This document shows, in pieces, positions 28,875-37,911 of a stretch of DNA of 64,000 nt (position 1 is its first letter; each line of letters opens with the position of its first letter). The DNA comes from Cupriavidus metallidurans CH34 (GTDB taxonomy: Bacteria > Pseudomonadota > Gammaproteobacteria > Burkholderiales > Burkholderiaceae), in NCBI RefSeq assembly GCF_000196015.1, contig NC_007973.1:3472001-3536000 (forward strand). The letters are read 5' to 3'. The notes beneath the pieces were generated by a model. That model saw only the letters and a program-made list of their open reading frames with translations, did no database searches and was not told the origin of the DNA. The position numbers and the translations under genes were made by a program.

Positions 28875-30674
28875 ATGTGTGCAACATCCGGGCGACCAGA
28901 GAAGCCCGAGGCAGCAACTCCGCAATATTCTGTCAGTCAGCGCTTCCTAAGAGTCTCCGCCGGTGCCTGCCTTGCCGTACTGATGCTGTTGGCCTGGCTG
29001 GTCTCTCATCAGTGGCAAGCATTCTCGCGCAGCGACCAGGCACTCTCGGATTTCGAGATCTTCCGTGCGGCGCTGCTGGCGATGGAAAAGGTATCAGCAG
29101 AACGCGGCCCCATGAATGCCGTGCTTGGCGAGGATGTACCGATGCCGGCGCAGCGCATCGCGGCACTACGCAAGGCCCGCGAGGAAAGCGATGCCAGTCT
29201 GCGTGACCTCGACGCAGCGATCGAGGCTAGCCACTGCGAGGAGTGCGCCGCGCTTTACGTGACAGCCACCCACGCGATCACCATGCTGGCGGAGGCGCGC
29301 AAACATGCCGACGACGTACTGCTGGTGCCGCGCCAGACCCGATCCCCAGAGCTGCTGGACAACGCCGTTAACCACATGGCGAACGTCATCCCGATCATTG
29401 CAGGCATCGCCGATGGCACCATCGGGGACATCGTCAGCGGCGACGCTGCAGTCCTGGACGTCCTGCAGATGGCCCGGCTCGCGGCCGCGCTGCGCGAACA
29501 CGCCGGGCTGCTCGGTTCGCGCTTTACGGGCGCGCTCGCATCGGACCGGCAACTGACCGAACAGGAGCAGCAACGCATCTTCAACAGCGAGGGCCGCGTG
29601 GAGCAGCTTCGCACGCTCCTGGCATCGCACGCCGGCCATCACCCTACCCTCGCGCCGGAAGCGGTAAGACGTGTCGGCATGGTGTATGGCGAAGCCGGAC
29701 TGGCTTATGTCACCAAGGTCTACCGCCGCGCGAAACGTCCGATGGGCGCCGGCATCACCACCGGTGATTTCGCCGCGCAGTATGTGCCGACGATGCTGCC
29801 GATCGTCCAGTTGCGCGACGAGATTCTCGACCACGCCCGCGCGCGCTTGCACCGCAACCGCGACGTCACCCTGACGCTGCTGCTCGGCGCATTCGCCATC
29901 GCCTTCGCGCTGCTGGGAACGATGATCTGGCTGCATTCGCTGTTTCGCCGGCAGATCCTGAAACCATTCTTCGCGGCCACACGGTCCATCCTGGCCATTG
30001 CGAACGGCAATCTCTCCGTACGCGTGCCATCGCCCAACAACTACCGTGGCGAAATCCGAGCGCTGCTCGAGGCCGTTCACACACTCAAGCGCTACAGCCT
30101 GGACAAGCAGCAACTGGAACAAGACCGCCAGCGACTGATCGCCCAGCTGACCACCATGGCGGAAACGGACGCGCTCACGCAGTTGCTGAACCGTCGCGCA
30201 CTCGAAGCACGGGCTTGCGACCTGTGCGCAAGCCCTGCAGCCGACAAACCCTACGTCGCGCTGGTGATGTTCGATATCGACCATTTCAAGCGGATCAACG
30301 ACACATATGGGCATATCGCGGGGGACCGGGCGCTTGAGATCGTTGGCGCCGTGTGCCGGGAAGTGCTGGGTACCGGAGACCTGGCCGCGCGCTTTGGCGG
30401 GGAAGAATTCGCGGTGGTTTCGCTGGTGAGCACACCCGGCGAAGCGTTGAGGCTCGCCGAGCAGCTAAAGGAAAAGCTGCGCGAGATCCGGGTGACGCTG
30501 GAGAGCGCCAGACCGTTCGGCATGACGGTCAGCCTCGGCGTCGCCATCGGACGCCGGGAGGATGTGGGCCAGGACCTCTCGGCGCTGATCAGGCAGGCGG
30601 ATCTGATGCTTTATCGGGCGAAGCGCGGGGGGAGGAATCGGATTGAGGGGGATTGGGAACTGATGGTTGGTTGA
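28875..30674 (+). CDS. Membrane diguanylate cyclase with periplasmic sensor and HAMP
   Basis: 599 residues. TM1 (about 24-44) and TM2 (about 331-353) bracket a mostly helical periplasmic domain of about 285 residues resembling NIT-type sensors (ALREHAGLLGSRFTGALASD). HAMP follows (about 354-410, AIANGNLSVRVPSP), then a GGDEF domain with DALTQLLNRRALEA, FDIDHFKRINDTYGH and the active-site motif GGEEF at 508-512, predicting synthesis of c-di-GMP from GTP. The usual RxxD inhibitory site before it reads GTGD, so product inhibition is probably absent. It is divergent from the GH114 lipoprotein gene. Confidence 0.92.
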   Translation: MCATSGRPEKPEAATPQYSVSQRFLRVSAGACLAVLMLLAWLVSHQWQAFSRSDQALSDFEIFRAALLAMEKVSAERGPMNAVLGEDVPMPAQRIAALRKAREESDASLRDLDAAIEASHCEECAALYVTATHAITMLAEARKHADDVLLVPRQTRSPELLDNAVNHMANVIPIIAGIADGTIGDIVSGDAAVLDVLQMARLAAALREHAGLLGSRFTGALASDRQLTEQEQQRIFNSEGRVEQLRTLLASHAGHHPTLAPEAVRRVGMVYGEAGLAYVTKVYRRAKRPMGAGITTGDFAAQYVPTMLPIVQLRDEILDHARARLHRNRDVTLTLLLGAFAIAFALLGTMIWLHSLFRRQILKPFFAATRSILAIANGNLSVRVPSPNNYRGEIRALLEAVHTLKRYSLDKQQLEQDRQRLIAQLTTMAETDALTQLLNRRALEARACDLCASPAADKPYVALVMFDIDHFKRINDTYGHIAGDRALEIVGAVCREVLGTGDLAARFGGEEFAVVSLVSTPGEALRLAEQLKEKLREIRVTLESARPFGMTVSLGVAIGRREDVGQDLSALIRQADLMLYRAKRGGRNRIEGDWELMVG

Positions 30675-30792
30675 GTGGCGGACGCCAAGCAACTGTTATC
30701 ACGTCGCCACTGGCCGCCAGATACTCTTTAGATGCTACAGTCGACATCCCCATCCGACATAACATCGCCCCATTACGTCGACCATCGACATA

Positions 30793-30836
30793 AGGTACTC
30801 AAAAAGCAAAAAGGCCACGCTCTCGCGTGGCCTTTT
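30793..30836 (-). terminator. Terminator of tRNA-Thr (minus strand)
   Basis: GGCCACGC (30813-30820), loop TCTC, GCGTGGCC (30825-30832). On the minus strand it is followed by a T-rich run (complement of the A-tracts at 30800-30812). On the plus strand TTTT also follows, so it may work in both directions. Confidence 0.75.
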
Positions 30837-30847
30837 CACATAATTCT

Positions 30848-30923
30848 TGGTGCCGGCTGCAGGACTCGAACCCGCCACCTGATGATTACAAATCAACTGC
30901 TCTACCTGATGAGCTAAGCCGGC
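30848..30923 (-). tRNA. tRNA-Thr (anticodon TGT)
   Basis: 76 nt with encoded CCA. Acceptor GCCGGCT pairs with AGCCGGC; D-arm GCTC/GAGC; anticodon loop TTTGTAA with TGT at 34-36; T-arm GCGGG-TTCGAGT-CCTGC. One pair in the anticodon stem is a U28-U42 mismatch. It reads threonine ACA codons and by wobble others. It lies upstream of a terminator and is the only RNA gene seen. Confidence 0.95.
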
Positions 30924-30975
30924 ATTTTTGGTGCAGTCCGCGATTCTACTTCAAGCGGACCGCTTTGACGATGGC

Positions 30976-31473
30976 TTATTTGACCACCTTCAGTGAAGGC
31001 TTCTTCCCGCCGATGCGTGGCACGGACGGCGGCGTCGGGTCGTCGTCAGGAGAGACGCCCTCTTCCGCCGTTACCGGCGCCGGCGTATCGCTGTCGACCG
31101 AGGCGAGCTTCGGCGGCGGGTTGTTCTCCCGCTCCGTCGCAGCCTGGGTTTCGGGGATACTACGTTCCACCGGGAACGCCATGCCTTGGCCGTTCTCACG
31201 CGCGTAGATCGCCAGCACGTTATCCACGGGCACTTCGATCTTGCGCGACACGCCACCGAAGCGCGCGCTGAACGTAATCCACTCGTTCCCCATATCGAGA
31301 CCGCTGGTCGCGTCGAAGCTCACGTTCAGCACGATTTCGTTGTTCTTCACGAATTCGCGCGGCACGCTGGTATTGCCGTCGACGAAGACTGCGATGTACG
31401 GCGTGAAGCCGTTATCCGTACACCATTCGTAAATGGCCCGGATCAGATAGGGCTTGGTGGATGTTTCAGACAT
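30976..31473 (-). CDS. sspB: ClpXP adaptor protein SspB
   Basis: 165 residues. The folded domain (about 1-110; KPYLIRAIYEWCTDNGFTPYI, SARFGGVSRKIEVPVDNVLAIYARENGQGM) binds ssrA-tagged peptides. A flexible acidic, Pro-rich linker leads to the C-terminal tail KKPSLKVVK, which matches the ClpX-docking motif of E. coli SspB. It delivers tagged, stalled translation products to the ClpXP protease. It lies 31 bp downstream of sspA, the usual sspAB operon. Confidence 0.95.
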   Translation of the reverse strand: MSETSTKPYLIRAIYEWCTDNGFTPYIAVFVDGNTSVPREFVKNNEIVLNVSFDATSGLDMGNEWITFSARFGGVSRKIEVPVDNVLAIYARENGQGMAFPVERSIPETQAATERENNPPPKLASVDSDTPAPVTAEEGVSPDDDPTPPSVPRIGGKKPSLKVVK

Positions 31474-31504
31474 TACGCTTTGCGGTGGCGACGTCGGATG
31501 TGTC

Positions 31505-32116
31505 TTAGCGACGCATCACCTTTTCAGACGGGGTCAGAGCTTCGATGTAGGCCGGGCGGCTGAAGATACGCTCGGCGTACTTCAGCAGCGGCGCGGCGTT
31601 CTTCGACAGCTCAATGCCATAGTGATCCAGACGCCACAGCAGCGGGGCGATGGCGACGTCGAGCATCGAGAACTCTTCGCCGAGCATGTACTTGTTCTTG
31701 ACGAAAATCGGGGCCAGTTGCGTCAGGCGGTCACGAATCGCGGCGCGGGCGCGCTCGTGATTCTTTTCAGCGGCCTTGCCCTTTTCGTTTTCCAGCACGT
31801 AGACGTGCGTGAACAGTTCCTTCTCGAAGTTGAACAGGAACAGACGGGCACGGGCGCGCTGCACCGGGTCGGCCGGCATCAGCTGCGGGTGCGGGAAGCG
31901 CTCGTCGATATACTCGTTGATGATGTTCGATTCGTACAGGATCAGGTCACGTTCGACGAGGATCGGTACCTGGCCGTACGGGTTCATCACCGAGATATCT
32001 TCCGGCTTGTTGAACAGGTCAACGTCGCGGATCTCGAAGTCCATGCCCTTTTCGAACAGGACAAGGCGGCAACGTTGGGAAAACGGGCAAGTGGTACCCG
32101 AATACAACACCATCAT
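31505..32116 (-). CDS. sspA: Stringent starvation protein A
   Basis: 203 residues with a glutathione-S-transferase fold: thioredoxin-like N-terminal domain (LYSGTTCPFSQRCRLVLFEKGMDFEI, GQVPILVERDLILYESNIINEYI) and a helical C-terminal domain. SspA binds RNA polymerase and modulates transcription in stress and stationary phase; it is not an active GST. Two adjacent ATG codons (32116 and 32113) are possible starts. sspB follows 31 bp downstream; the petABC operon ends upstream. Confidence 0.94.
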   Translation of the reverse strand: MMVLYSGTTCPFSQRCRLVLFEKGMDFEIRDVDLFNKPEDISVMNPYGQVPILVERDLILYESNIINEYIDERFPHPQLMPADPVQRARARLFLFNFEKELFTHVYVLENEKGKAAEKNHERARAAIRDRLTQLAPIFVKNKYMLGEEFSMLDVAIAPLLWRLDHYGIELSKNAAPLLKYAERIFSRPAYIEALTPSEKVMRR

Positions 32117-32292
32117 GGTTGAATTCCTTGGGTGTGGAGTGCGCCAGATCGATATAACTTCAGCGAACTTGGCAGAGCTAGGTCGGACAGGGCAAACATT
32201 CTGTCAGAACGCCCTATCGAAAAGCAAATAAGTTACAAATACAAGGTGTGCCCCCAAGCCGACTTGACCGAACGGCAGCCCGGTGTCGCGTA

Positions 32293-32345
32293 AAACAAAA
32301 GGGCCGACGCGGTGCTGCACTGCTGCAACCTCCGCGCCGGCCCTT
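32293..32345 (-). terminator. Terminator of the petABC operon
   Basis: On the minus strand, AAGGGCCG-x-CGCGG pairs with CCGCG-x-CGGCCCTT across a 19-base loop (32299-32345), followed by TTTTGTTTTA. It lies 50 bp after the petC stop and before the sspA promoter region. Confidence 0.8.
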
Positions 32346-32394
32346 CGGCGGGCACCGCCAGGCTGTTACAACCAGCCTGACAAGCCACACAGGC

Positions 32395-33138
32395 TTACCT
32401 CACATCTTTCCAGTAAGCGGCATTCAGGCGCCAGGCAAACACGGTGAACATGCCCAGGAACAGGAGCACCCACACGCCCAGACGCTTGCGATGGCTTTGT
32501 TCCGGCTCGGCCATCCAGTTCAGGTAGTTCACCAGATCGGCTGCGGCCTGGTCATATTCCTGCGAGCTCAGCTTGCCCGGGGTGATCTGCTCGAAACCTG
32601 TGAACTTGTGCACCTTCTCGCCGTGTTCCTCGGCTTCCGCGAACTTGGCGGCGCGCTGGCCCTGCAGTTCCCACAGCACGTGCGGCATGCCGACGCTCGG
32701 GAAGACCAGGTTGTTCCAGCCCGTGGCGCGGGTGTCATCACGGTAGAACGTGCGCAGGTACGTGTAGAGCCAGTCGTTGCCGCGAGCGCGGGCGATGACC
32801 GACAGGTCCGGGGGAATCGCGCCGAAGAATGCCTTGGCGTCCTTCGGGTGCATCGCGATTGTCATCGTTTCGCCCACCTTGCCCGCCGAGAACAGCAGGT
32901 TCTGCTGGATCTGTTCGTCGGTAAGGTCCAGGCCCTTGAGCCGGTTGTAGCGCATCATCGACGCGCCGTGGCAATTCAGGCAGTAGTTGACGAACAGCTT
33001 GGCACCGCGCTGCAGCGATGACACATCGCTCGTGTCCAGCGGCGCCGGCTCCAGCGGGAAGCCCCCTTCTGAAGCCATCGCGGGCATTGCCGCGAAACAA
33101 GCGCCGACCAGTGCGAAGATCGAAAGCAACTTTTTCAT
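32395..33138 (-). CDS. petC: Ubiquinol-cytochrome c reductase, cytochrome c1 subunit
   Basis: 247 residues. Signal peptide (MKKLLSIFALVGACFAAMPAMA), heme c attachment motif CLNCH at 53-57, the distal ligand region with Met in AMHPKDAKAFFGAIPPDLSV, and a C-terminal anchor (VWVLLFLGMFTVFAWRL, about 222-240) keep the heme domain in the periplasm. It accepts an electron from the Rieske centre and passes it to soluble cytochrome c. AAGGA precedes ATG 33138. Last gene of petABC, followed by a terminator. Confidence 0.96.
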   Translation of the reverse strand: MKKLLSIFALVGACFAAMPAMASEGGFPLEPAPLDTSDVSSLQRGAKLFVNYCLNCHGASMMRYNRLKGLDLTDEQIQQNLLFSAGKVGETMTIAMHPKDAKAFFGAIPPDLSVIARARGNDWLYTYLRTFYRDDTRATGWNNLVFPSVGMPHVLWELQGQRAAKFAEAEEHGEKVHKFTGFEQITPGKLSSQEYDQAAADLVNYLNWMAEPEQSHRKRLGVWVLLFLGMFTVFAWRLNAAYWKDVR

Positions 33139-33175
33139 CTTGTGTCCTTGTCCTCTTGTAGGGTCGCGCAGCGTC

Positions 33176-34579
33176 TTAGTGCGGATGGAACGTGACGCGC
33201 TCCGGCACCGGCTTGAACGTGCCGGCACGGCTCCACAGCGGCATGGTCAGGAAGAAGGCGAAGTACAGCAGCGTACCGAGCTGCGACACCTTCTCACCCA
33301 CCGGCGACGGCGGTTGCACGCCGAGGTAGCCGAGGATCAGGAACACCACCACGAAGACAACCAGGATCGTCTTGTGGAATGCGGGACGGTAGCGGATGGA
33401 CTTGACCGGCGAGCAATCGAGCCACGGCATGAAGAACAGCACGATCACCGATCCGCCCATCACCAGCACGCCCCAGAACTTGGCGTCGATGAAATAGAAG
33501 CCCACGGCCAGGATCACCAGGATCGCCACCGAACCCATCTTGATGCGTGCATCCTTGGTGCGCAGGAACACCATGCCCAGCACGATGGCGAAGAACGCCC
33601 ACAGGATCGGCAGGAAGTTCGCCGTGGTTGCGCGCAGCATCGAGTAGAACGGCGTGAAGTACCACACCGGCGCGATGTGCGGCGGTGTCTTCAACGGATC
33701 CGCCGGGAAGAAGTTGTTGGCTTCCAGGAAATAGCCGCCCACCTCCGGGAAGAAGAAGATCACGGCCGAGAAGATGATCAGGAAGCCGGCCACGCCCAGC
33801 AGGTCATGCACCGAGTAGTACGGGTGGAACGGGATGCCATCGAGCGGAATGCCGTTTTCATCCTTCTTCGCCTTGATTTCCACGCCGTCCGGGTTGTTCG
33901 AGCCCACTTCGTGCAGCGCGATGATGTGCGCCACCACCAGGCCCAGCAGCACCAGCGGCACCGCGATCACGTGGAAGGAGAAGAATCGGTTCAGCGTGGC
34001 ATCGCTCACCACGTAGTCACCGCGGATGAACAGCGACAGGTCCTGGCCGATCACCGGAATCGCCGAGAACAGGTTCACGATCACCTGCGCGCCCCAATAG
34101 GACATCTGGCCCCAGGGCAGCAGGTAGCCCATGAACGCTTCGGCCATCAGGCACAGGAAGATCAGGCAGCCGAAGATCCAGACCAGTTCGCGCGGCTTTC
34201 GGTACGAACCGTACAGCAGCCCCCGGAACATGTGCAGGTACACCACGACGAAGAACGCCGAAGCGCCGGTGGAGTGCATGTAGCGGATCAGCCAGCCCCA
34301 TGGCACTTCGCGCATGATGAATTCCACGCTGGCGAATGCCACTGGAATGCCAGCCGCGTTCAGCGTGCCGTCCGGCTTGTAGTTCATCACCAGGAAGATG
34401 CCGGTGACGATCTGGATCACCAGCACCAGCAGTGCGAGCGAACCAAAGAAGTACCAGAAGTTGAAGTTCTTCGGCGCGTAGTACTTGGAGAGGTGGTCTT
34501 CCCAAAGTTGGGTGGCTGGGAAGCGGGCGTCGATCCAACCCAGCAGCCCGGTAGTCTTGACTTCTTTTTCGGCCGCCAT
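33176..34579 (-). CDS. petB: Ubiquinol-cytochrome c reductase, cytochrome b subunit
   Basis: 467 residues, an eight-helix integral membrane protein carrying the two b hemes and both quinone sites. Landmarks are MSYWGAQVIVNLFSAIP, the Qo segment PPHIAPVWYFTPFYSML, and a C-terminal extension of about 80 residues. The Qo motif is PVWY instead of the common PEWY, so the glutamate used in quinol proton transfer elsewhere is a valine here. Two bases separate it from petA upstream, indicating coupled translation. Confidence 0.96.
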   Translation of the reverse strand: MAAEKEVKTTGLLGWIDARFPATQLWEDHLSKYYAPKNFNFWYFFGSLALLVLVIQIVTGIFLVMNYKPDGTLNAAGIPVAFASVEFIMREVPWGWLIRYMHSTGASAFFVVVYLHMFRGLLYGSYRKPRELVWIFGCLIFLCLMAEAFMGYLLPWGQMSYWGAQVIVNLFSAIPVIGQDLSLFIRGDYVVSDATLNRFFSFHVIAVPLVLLGLVVAHIIALHEVGSNNPDGVEIKAKKDENGIPLDGIPFHPYYSVHDLLGVAGFLIIFSAVIFFFPEVGGYFLEANNFFPADPLKTPPHIAPVWYFTPFYSMLRATTANFLPILWAFFAIVLGMVFLRTKDARIKMGSVAILVILAVGFYFIDAKFWGVLVMGGSVIVLFFMPWLDCSPVKSIRYRPAFHKTILVVFVVVFLILGYLGVQPPSPVGEKVSQLGTLLYFAFFLTMPLWSRAGTFKPVPERVTFHPH

Positions 34580-34581
34580 GA

Positions 34582-35199
34582 TCAGGCTTCTCCTTTCTCG
34601 TCCTTGCCGATCACGAGCTTGGTGTCGGTCAGGAACTGGTACGGGGGTACGTCAAGGTTCTGCGGGGCCGGTTTGTTCTTGAACACGCGGCCAGCCAGGT
34701 CGAAGGTCGAGCCATGGCACGGGCAGAGGAAGCCGGGATCAGCGCCGAGCTGAGGGTTGGCGCCTGCGGGAAATGGGCCGGATGGCGAGCAGCCGAGGTG
34801 GGAACAGATTCCAACCACGACCAGCAGGTCCTTGTGGTCGGCACGGGAACGGCTTTCGTTCTTGCAGTACTCCGGCGTCGGCATCGTGAAGGGGACGTCG
34901 GAATTAGGGTCTGCGACTTCGGCGTCGGTCTTCTTCAGGGAAGCCATCATCTCCGGCGTGCGCCGCAGAATCCAGACTGGCTTGCCACGCCACTCCACCG
35001 TCATCATCTCACCGGGCTTCAGGGCGCCAATGTCCGCCTCGACCGGTGCGCCCGCAGCCTTCGCCTTCTCGGAAGGTGCAAAGGTACTCACGAACGGTAC
35101 TGCTACTGCTACGCCTCCTACGCCGCCTGCGACAGAAGTCGCGATCAACCAATTGCGGCGACCTTTGTCCACGCTCTTCACGTCTTGCTGGTCACTCAT
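34582..35199 (-). CDS. petA: Ubiquinol-cytochrome c reductase, Rieske iron-sulfur subunit
   Basis: 205 residues. The [2Fe-2S] site is CSHLGC (C132, H134, disulfide C137) and CPCHGS (C159, disulfide C161, H162), ligands C132/H134/C159/H162. The N-terminus has twin arginines in KGRRNWLIATSVAGGVGG (R14-R15), as expected for a Tat-dependent Rieske protein, and tatABC lies about 5 kb away. First gene of petABC; a -10 TATAAT lies 48 bp upstream of the start. Confidence 0.97.
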   Translation of the reverse strand: MSDQQDVKSVDKGRRNWLIATSVAGGVGGVAVAVPFVSTFAPSEKAKAAGAPVEADIGALKPGEMMTVEWRGKPVWILRRTPEMMASLKKTDAEVADPNSDVPFTMPTPEYCKNESRSRADHKDLLVVVGICSHLGCSPSGPFPAGANPQLGADPGFLCPCHGSTFDLAGRVFKNKPAPQNLDVPPYQFLTDTKLVIGKDEKGEA

Positions 35200-35246
35200 T
35201 CCAAACCCCAGGGGATGTCATCAATTGAATCTTGCGTCAACAAAAA

Positions 35247-35252
35247 ATTATA
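35247..35252 (-). promoter_or_regulatory. -10 element of petABC
   Basis: TATAAT on the minus strand, 48 bp before the petA start, in the 219-bp divergent region with mscL. No good -35 match at 16-18 bp is seen, so an activator or extended -10 may be used. Confidence 0.45.
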
Positions 35253-35418
35253 CCTGAGGCACATCTGGCGACGATAGGCGAACTACGGATAGCCGACCGC
35301 GCTTTTATCGGTCATGGAGACGCAATTTCCGCATCCAGACTTGCACTCGAGGGTGCGATGATGCAGTCTCTGTCAAACTCAGACGTTAATCTGGAACAAC
35401 AAAACGGAGAATAGCGCT

Positions 35419-35853
35419 ATGGGAATGATGAGCGAGTTCAAGACCTTCGCCATGCGTGGCAATGTCATCGACCTGGCGGTCGGTGTCATCATCGGGGCGG
35501 CATTTGGCAAGATCGTCGATTCGGTCGTTAATGACCTGATCATGCCTGTCATCGGCAGAATCGTGGGAAAACTCGACTTTTCCAACATGTTTGTCATGCT
35601 GGCGGATCCCCCCCCAGGCACCCCGCAAACGCTGGATGCGCTGAAAAAAGCGGGCGTGCCGGTATTTGCTTACGGAAATTTCCTGACCATCGTGGTGAAT
35701 TTCGTGATTCTCGCATTCATCATTTTCATGATGGTGCGTGCCTTCAACAAGATGCGCGAAAAGGAGGCAGAGCCTGCCGCGCCGGCCGTCACGCCGGAAG
35801 ATATTGTTCTGCTCCGCGAAATTCGCGACAGCCTGAAAGCCCCGCGCAGCTGA
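35419..35853 (+). CDS. mscL: Large-conductance mechanosensitive channel
   Basis: 144 residues. The N-terminal helix [41 protein letters not shown] is the MscL pore-lining TM1 with its small-residue pattern (shown here in two overlapping parts: [20 protein letters not shown] and [15 protein letters not shown]). TM2 is [21 protein letters not shown], followed by the cytoplasmic helix. It opens under membrane tension to release osmolytes on hypo-osmotic shock. GGAGA precedes the ATG. It is divergent from petA and convergent with the Nif3-family gene, 15 bp apart. Confidence 0.95.
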   Translation: MGMMSEFKTFAMRGNVIDLAVGVIIGAAFGKIVDSVVNDLIMPVIGRIVGKLDFSNMFVMLADPPPGTPQTLDALKKAGVPVFAYGNFLTIVVNFVILAFIIFMMVRAFNKMREKEAEPAAPAVTPEDIVLLREIRDSLKAPRS

Positions 35854-35868
35854 TGATTGCGGCCCGGC

Positions 35869-36615
35869 TCAGACCGGGTTCGGAATGTCGATGAAAGTGT
35901 GACGCAGCCCGAAGCGCTGCGCCAGATGTTCGCCCACTGCACGGATGCCGTAGCGTTCCGTCGCATGATGACCGGCAGCCAGATAGGCCACGCCGCTCTC
36001 CCGCGCCAGGTGCGTGGTGGGCTCGGACACCTCCCCACTCATATAAAGATCCACGCCCGCGTCCACCGCGGCCGCGAAGTACCCCTGCGCGCCGCCGGTA
36101 CACCAGCCCACAGTGCGGATCATCTGGTCGGCGTCGCCGATGACCAGCGGCTCCCGCTCCAGCACGCCACCCACATGGGCCGCAAAGGCGCTGAGCGGCA
36201 TGGGCTGCGGCAGCGTGCCGGTCCAGCCCAACTGATCATCGCTGAAGCGGCCCGTCGGGGTGATCCCGAGCTGCAGACCCAGTTGGGCGTTGTTGCCAAG
36301 CTCAGGATGGCTGTCTAGCGGCAGATGGTACGCCAGCAGATTGATATCGGCGCCCAGCAGGCGCTTCAGGCGGGCGTGTTTCTGGCCAACGATACAGGCG
36401 TCCTCATTTTTCCAGAAATAGCCGTGGTGCACGAGGATGGCGTCCGCGCCGGCTTCGATCGCCGCATCGATCAGCGCCAAGCTCGCCGTCACACCGGTGA
36501 CAATATGGGCAACCTCCGGCCGACCCTGCACCTGGAGTCCATTCGGGCAATAGTCCTTGAAACGGGAAACCTGCAGCAGGTCGTTCAAGTACAATTCAAG
36601 CTCTTTTGTTTTCAT
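35869..36615 (-). CDS. Nif3-like dinuclear metal centre protein (YbgI family)
   Basis: 248 residues. Conserved metal-binding motifs are [16 protein letters not shown] (His-His) and [19 protein letters not shown], and near the C-terminus [29 protein letters not shown]. Family members form hexamers with a two-metal site; YbgI has been linked to GTP cyclohydrolase I type 2-like or Nif3/NIF3L1 functions, but the activity is not settled. Start codons of this gene and the divergent DegS-like protease are only 20 bp apart, so each promoter must lie within the other gene. Confidence 0.88.
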   Translation of the reverse strand: MKTKELELYLNDLLQVSRFKDYCPNGLQVQGRPEVAHIVTGVTASLALIDAAIEAGADAILVHHGYFWKNEDACIVGQKHARLKRLLGADINLLAYHLPLDSHPELGNNAQLGLQLGITPTGRFSDDQLGWTGTLPQPMPLSAFAAHVGGVLEREPLVIGDADQMIRTVGWCTGGAQGYFAAAVDAGVDLYMSGEVSEPTTHLARESGVAYLAAGHHATERYGIRAVGEHLAQRFGLRHTFIDIPNPV

Positions 36616-36635
36616 TTTCTGCTCAAAAATCCAAT

Positions 36636-37832
36636 ATGTTGCGCCGCTTCTGGCTGTTCTTCGCTCAGGCTGTCACGGTTGTTCTGGCCGTGTGGTTCGT
36701 CGTGGCCACACTCAAACCCGAGTGGCTGCAGCGCGGGCGGGTGGCCGTGCAATCGGGTTCGCCCATTGTGGCGCTAAAAGAGGTCGTCCCCAGTGTGGAA
36801 GGTTCGGCCGCTCCGGGGTCCTATAGCGAGGCGGCCCGCCTTGCCATGCCCGCAGTCGTCAATATTTTCACCAGCAAGAACGGATCGAAGCGATCGCCCA
36901 ATAATCCGCAGGCCGAAGATCCGTGGTTCCGGTTCTTCTTTGGCGACCGCTTGCCGGAGCGCCAAGAGCCGGTGTCGAGCTTGGGCTCGGGCGTGATCGT
37001 CAGTGCCGAAGGTTACATTCTAACCAACCACCACGTTGTGGATGGCGCCGACGAAATCGAGGTGGCGCTGACCGACGGACGCAAGGCAAATGCCAAGGTG
37101 GTGGGCTCCGATCCCGAAACCGACCTTGCCGTGCTGAAGGTCACGCTCAAGGACTTGCCTGCGATCACGCTGGGGCGGATCGAGAACGTGAAGGTGGGCG
37201 ATGTGGTGCTGGCTATCGGCAACCCGTTTGGTGTCGGCCAGACCGTGACAATGGGTATTGTCTCGGCGCTCGGCCGCAGCCATCTCGGCATCAACACATT
37301 CGAGAACTTCATTCAGACCGATGCAGCGATCAACCCCGGTAACTCTGGTGGTGCACTGGTCGACGCACAGGGCAATCTGCTTGGCATCAACACGGCGATC
37401 TATTCGCGCTCCGGCGGCTCGCTCGGTATTGGCTTTGCGATTCCTGTGTCGACCGCCAAGCAAGTCATGGAATCGATCATCTCCACGGGTAGCGTGACAC
37501 GTGGCTGGATCGGCGTGGAGCCGCAGGATCTGACCCCAGAGATTGCCGAGTCTTTCGGGCTCGAAGCCAAGGAAGGCGCGCTGATTGCAGCGGTGGTCCA
37601 GGGTGGGCCAGCTGACAAGGCCGGCGTCAAACCTGGGGATGTGCTGGTCTCGGTCGACAATCAATCGATCTCGGACACCACCGCCCTGCTCAACGCGATT
37701 GCACAGTTGAAACCGGGCGCCGAGGTGAAGATGAAGGTGATTCGACGCGGCAAACCGGCGGAACTCACTGTCACGATCGGCAAGCGCCCGCCTCCTCCGC
37801 GCAGGCCGATGCCGCTGGATGAGGAAGAGTAG
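36636..37832 (+). CDS. DegS/AlgW-like periplasmic serine protease, membrane-anchored
   Basis: 398 residues. One N-terminal transmembrane segment (about 5-26, [19 protein letters not shown]) is not followed by a cleavage site. The trypsin-like domain has the triad H133 (TNHHVV), D163 (ETDLAVLK) and S237 (NPGNSGGAL). A single PDZ domain (about 285-380, [22 protein letters not shown]) precedes a Pro/Glu tail. One PDZ plus an anchor is the DegS/AlgW layout, in which the PDZ senses misfolded porins and the protease starts RseA/MucA cleavage for sigma-E; DegP/DegQ have two PDZ. The role is inferred from architecture. Confidence 0.9.
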   Translation: MLRRFWLFFAQAVTVVLAVWFVVATLKPEWLQRGRVAVQSGSPIVALKEVVPSVEGSAAPGSYSEAARLAMPAVVNIFTSKNGSKRSPNNPQAEDPWFRFFFGDRLPERQEPVSSLGSGVIVSAEGYILTNHHVVDGADEIEVALTDGRKANAKVVGSDPETDLAVLKVTLKDLPAITLGRIENVKVGDVVLAIGNPFGVGQTVTMGIVSALGRSHLGINTFENFIQTDAAINPGNSGGALVDAQGNLLGINTAIYSRSGGSLGIGFAIPVSTAKQVMESIISTGSVTRGWIGVEPQDLTPEIAESFGLEAKEGALIAAVVQGGPADKAGVKPGDVLVSVDNQSISDTTALLNAIAQLKPGAEVKMKVIRRGKPAELTVTIGKRPPPPRRPMPLDEEE

Positions 37833-37884
37833 GCAAGCTCGCTGCTCGCTAGTAAGTCATCCGGCATAGATATCAATACAAAAA

Positions 37885-37911
37885 CCCCCGTCAGCAGTGA
37901 CGGGGGTTTTT
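37885..37911 (+). terminator. Rho-independent terminator after the DegS-like gene
   Basis: CCCCCGTCA (37885-37893), loop GCAG, TGACGGGGG (37898-37906), then TTTTT. 52 bp after the stop codon. Confidence 0.95.

Noticed and set aside
32987..34753. 588-codon plus-strand frame opposite petB/petA
   Set aside because: Antisense to conserved cytochrome b and Rieske genes; His/Gln/Asp-rich composition typical of antisense frames in high-GC DNA.
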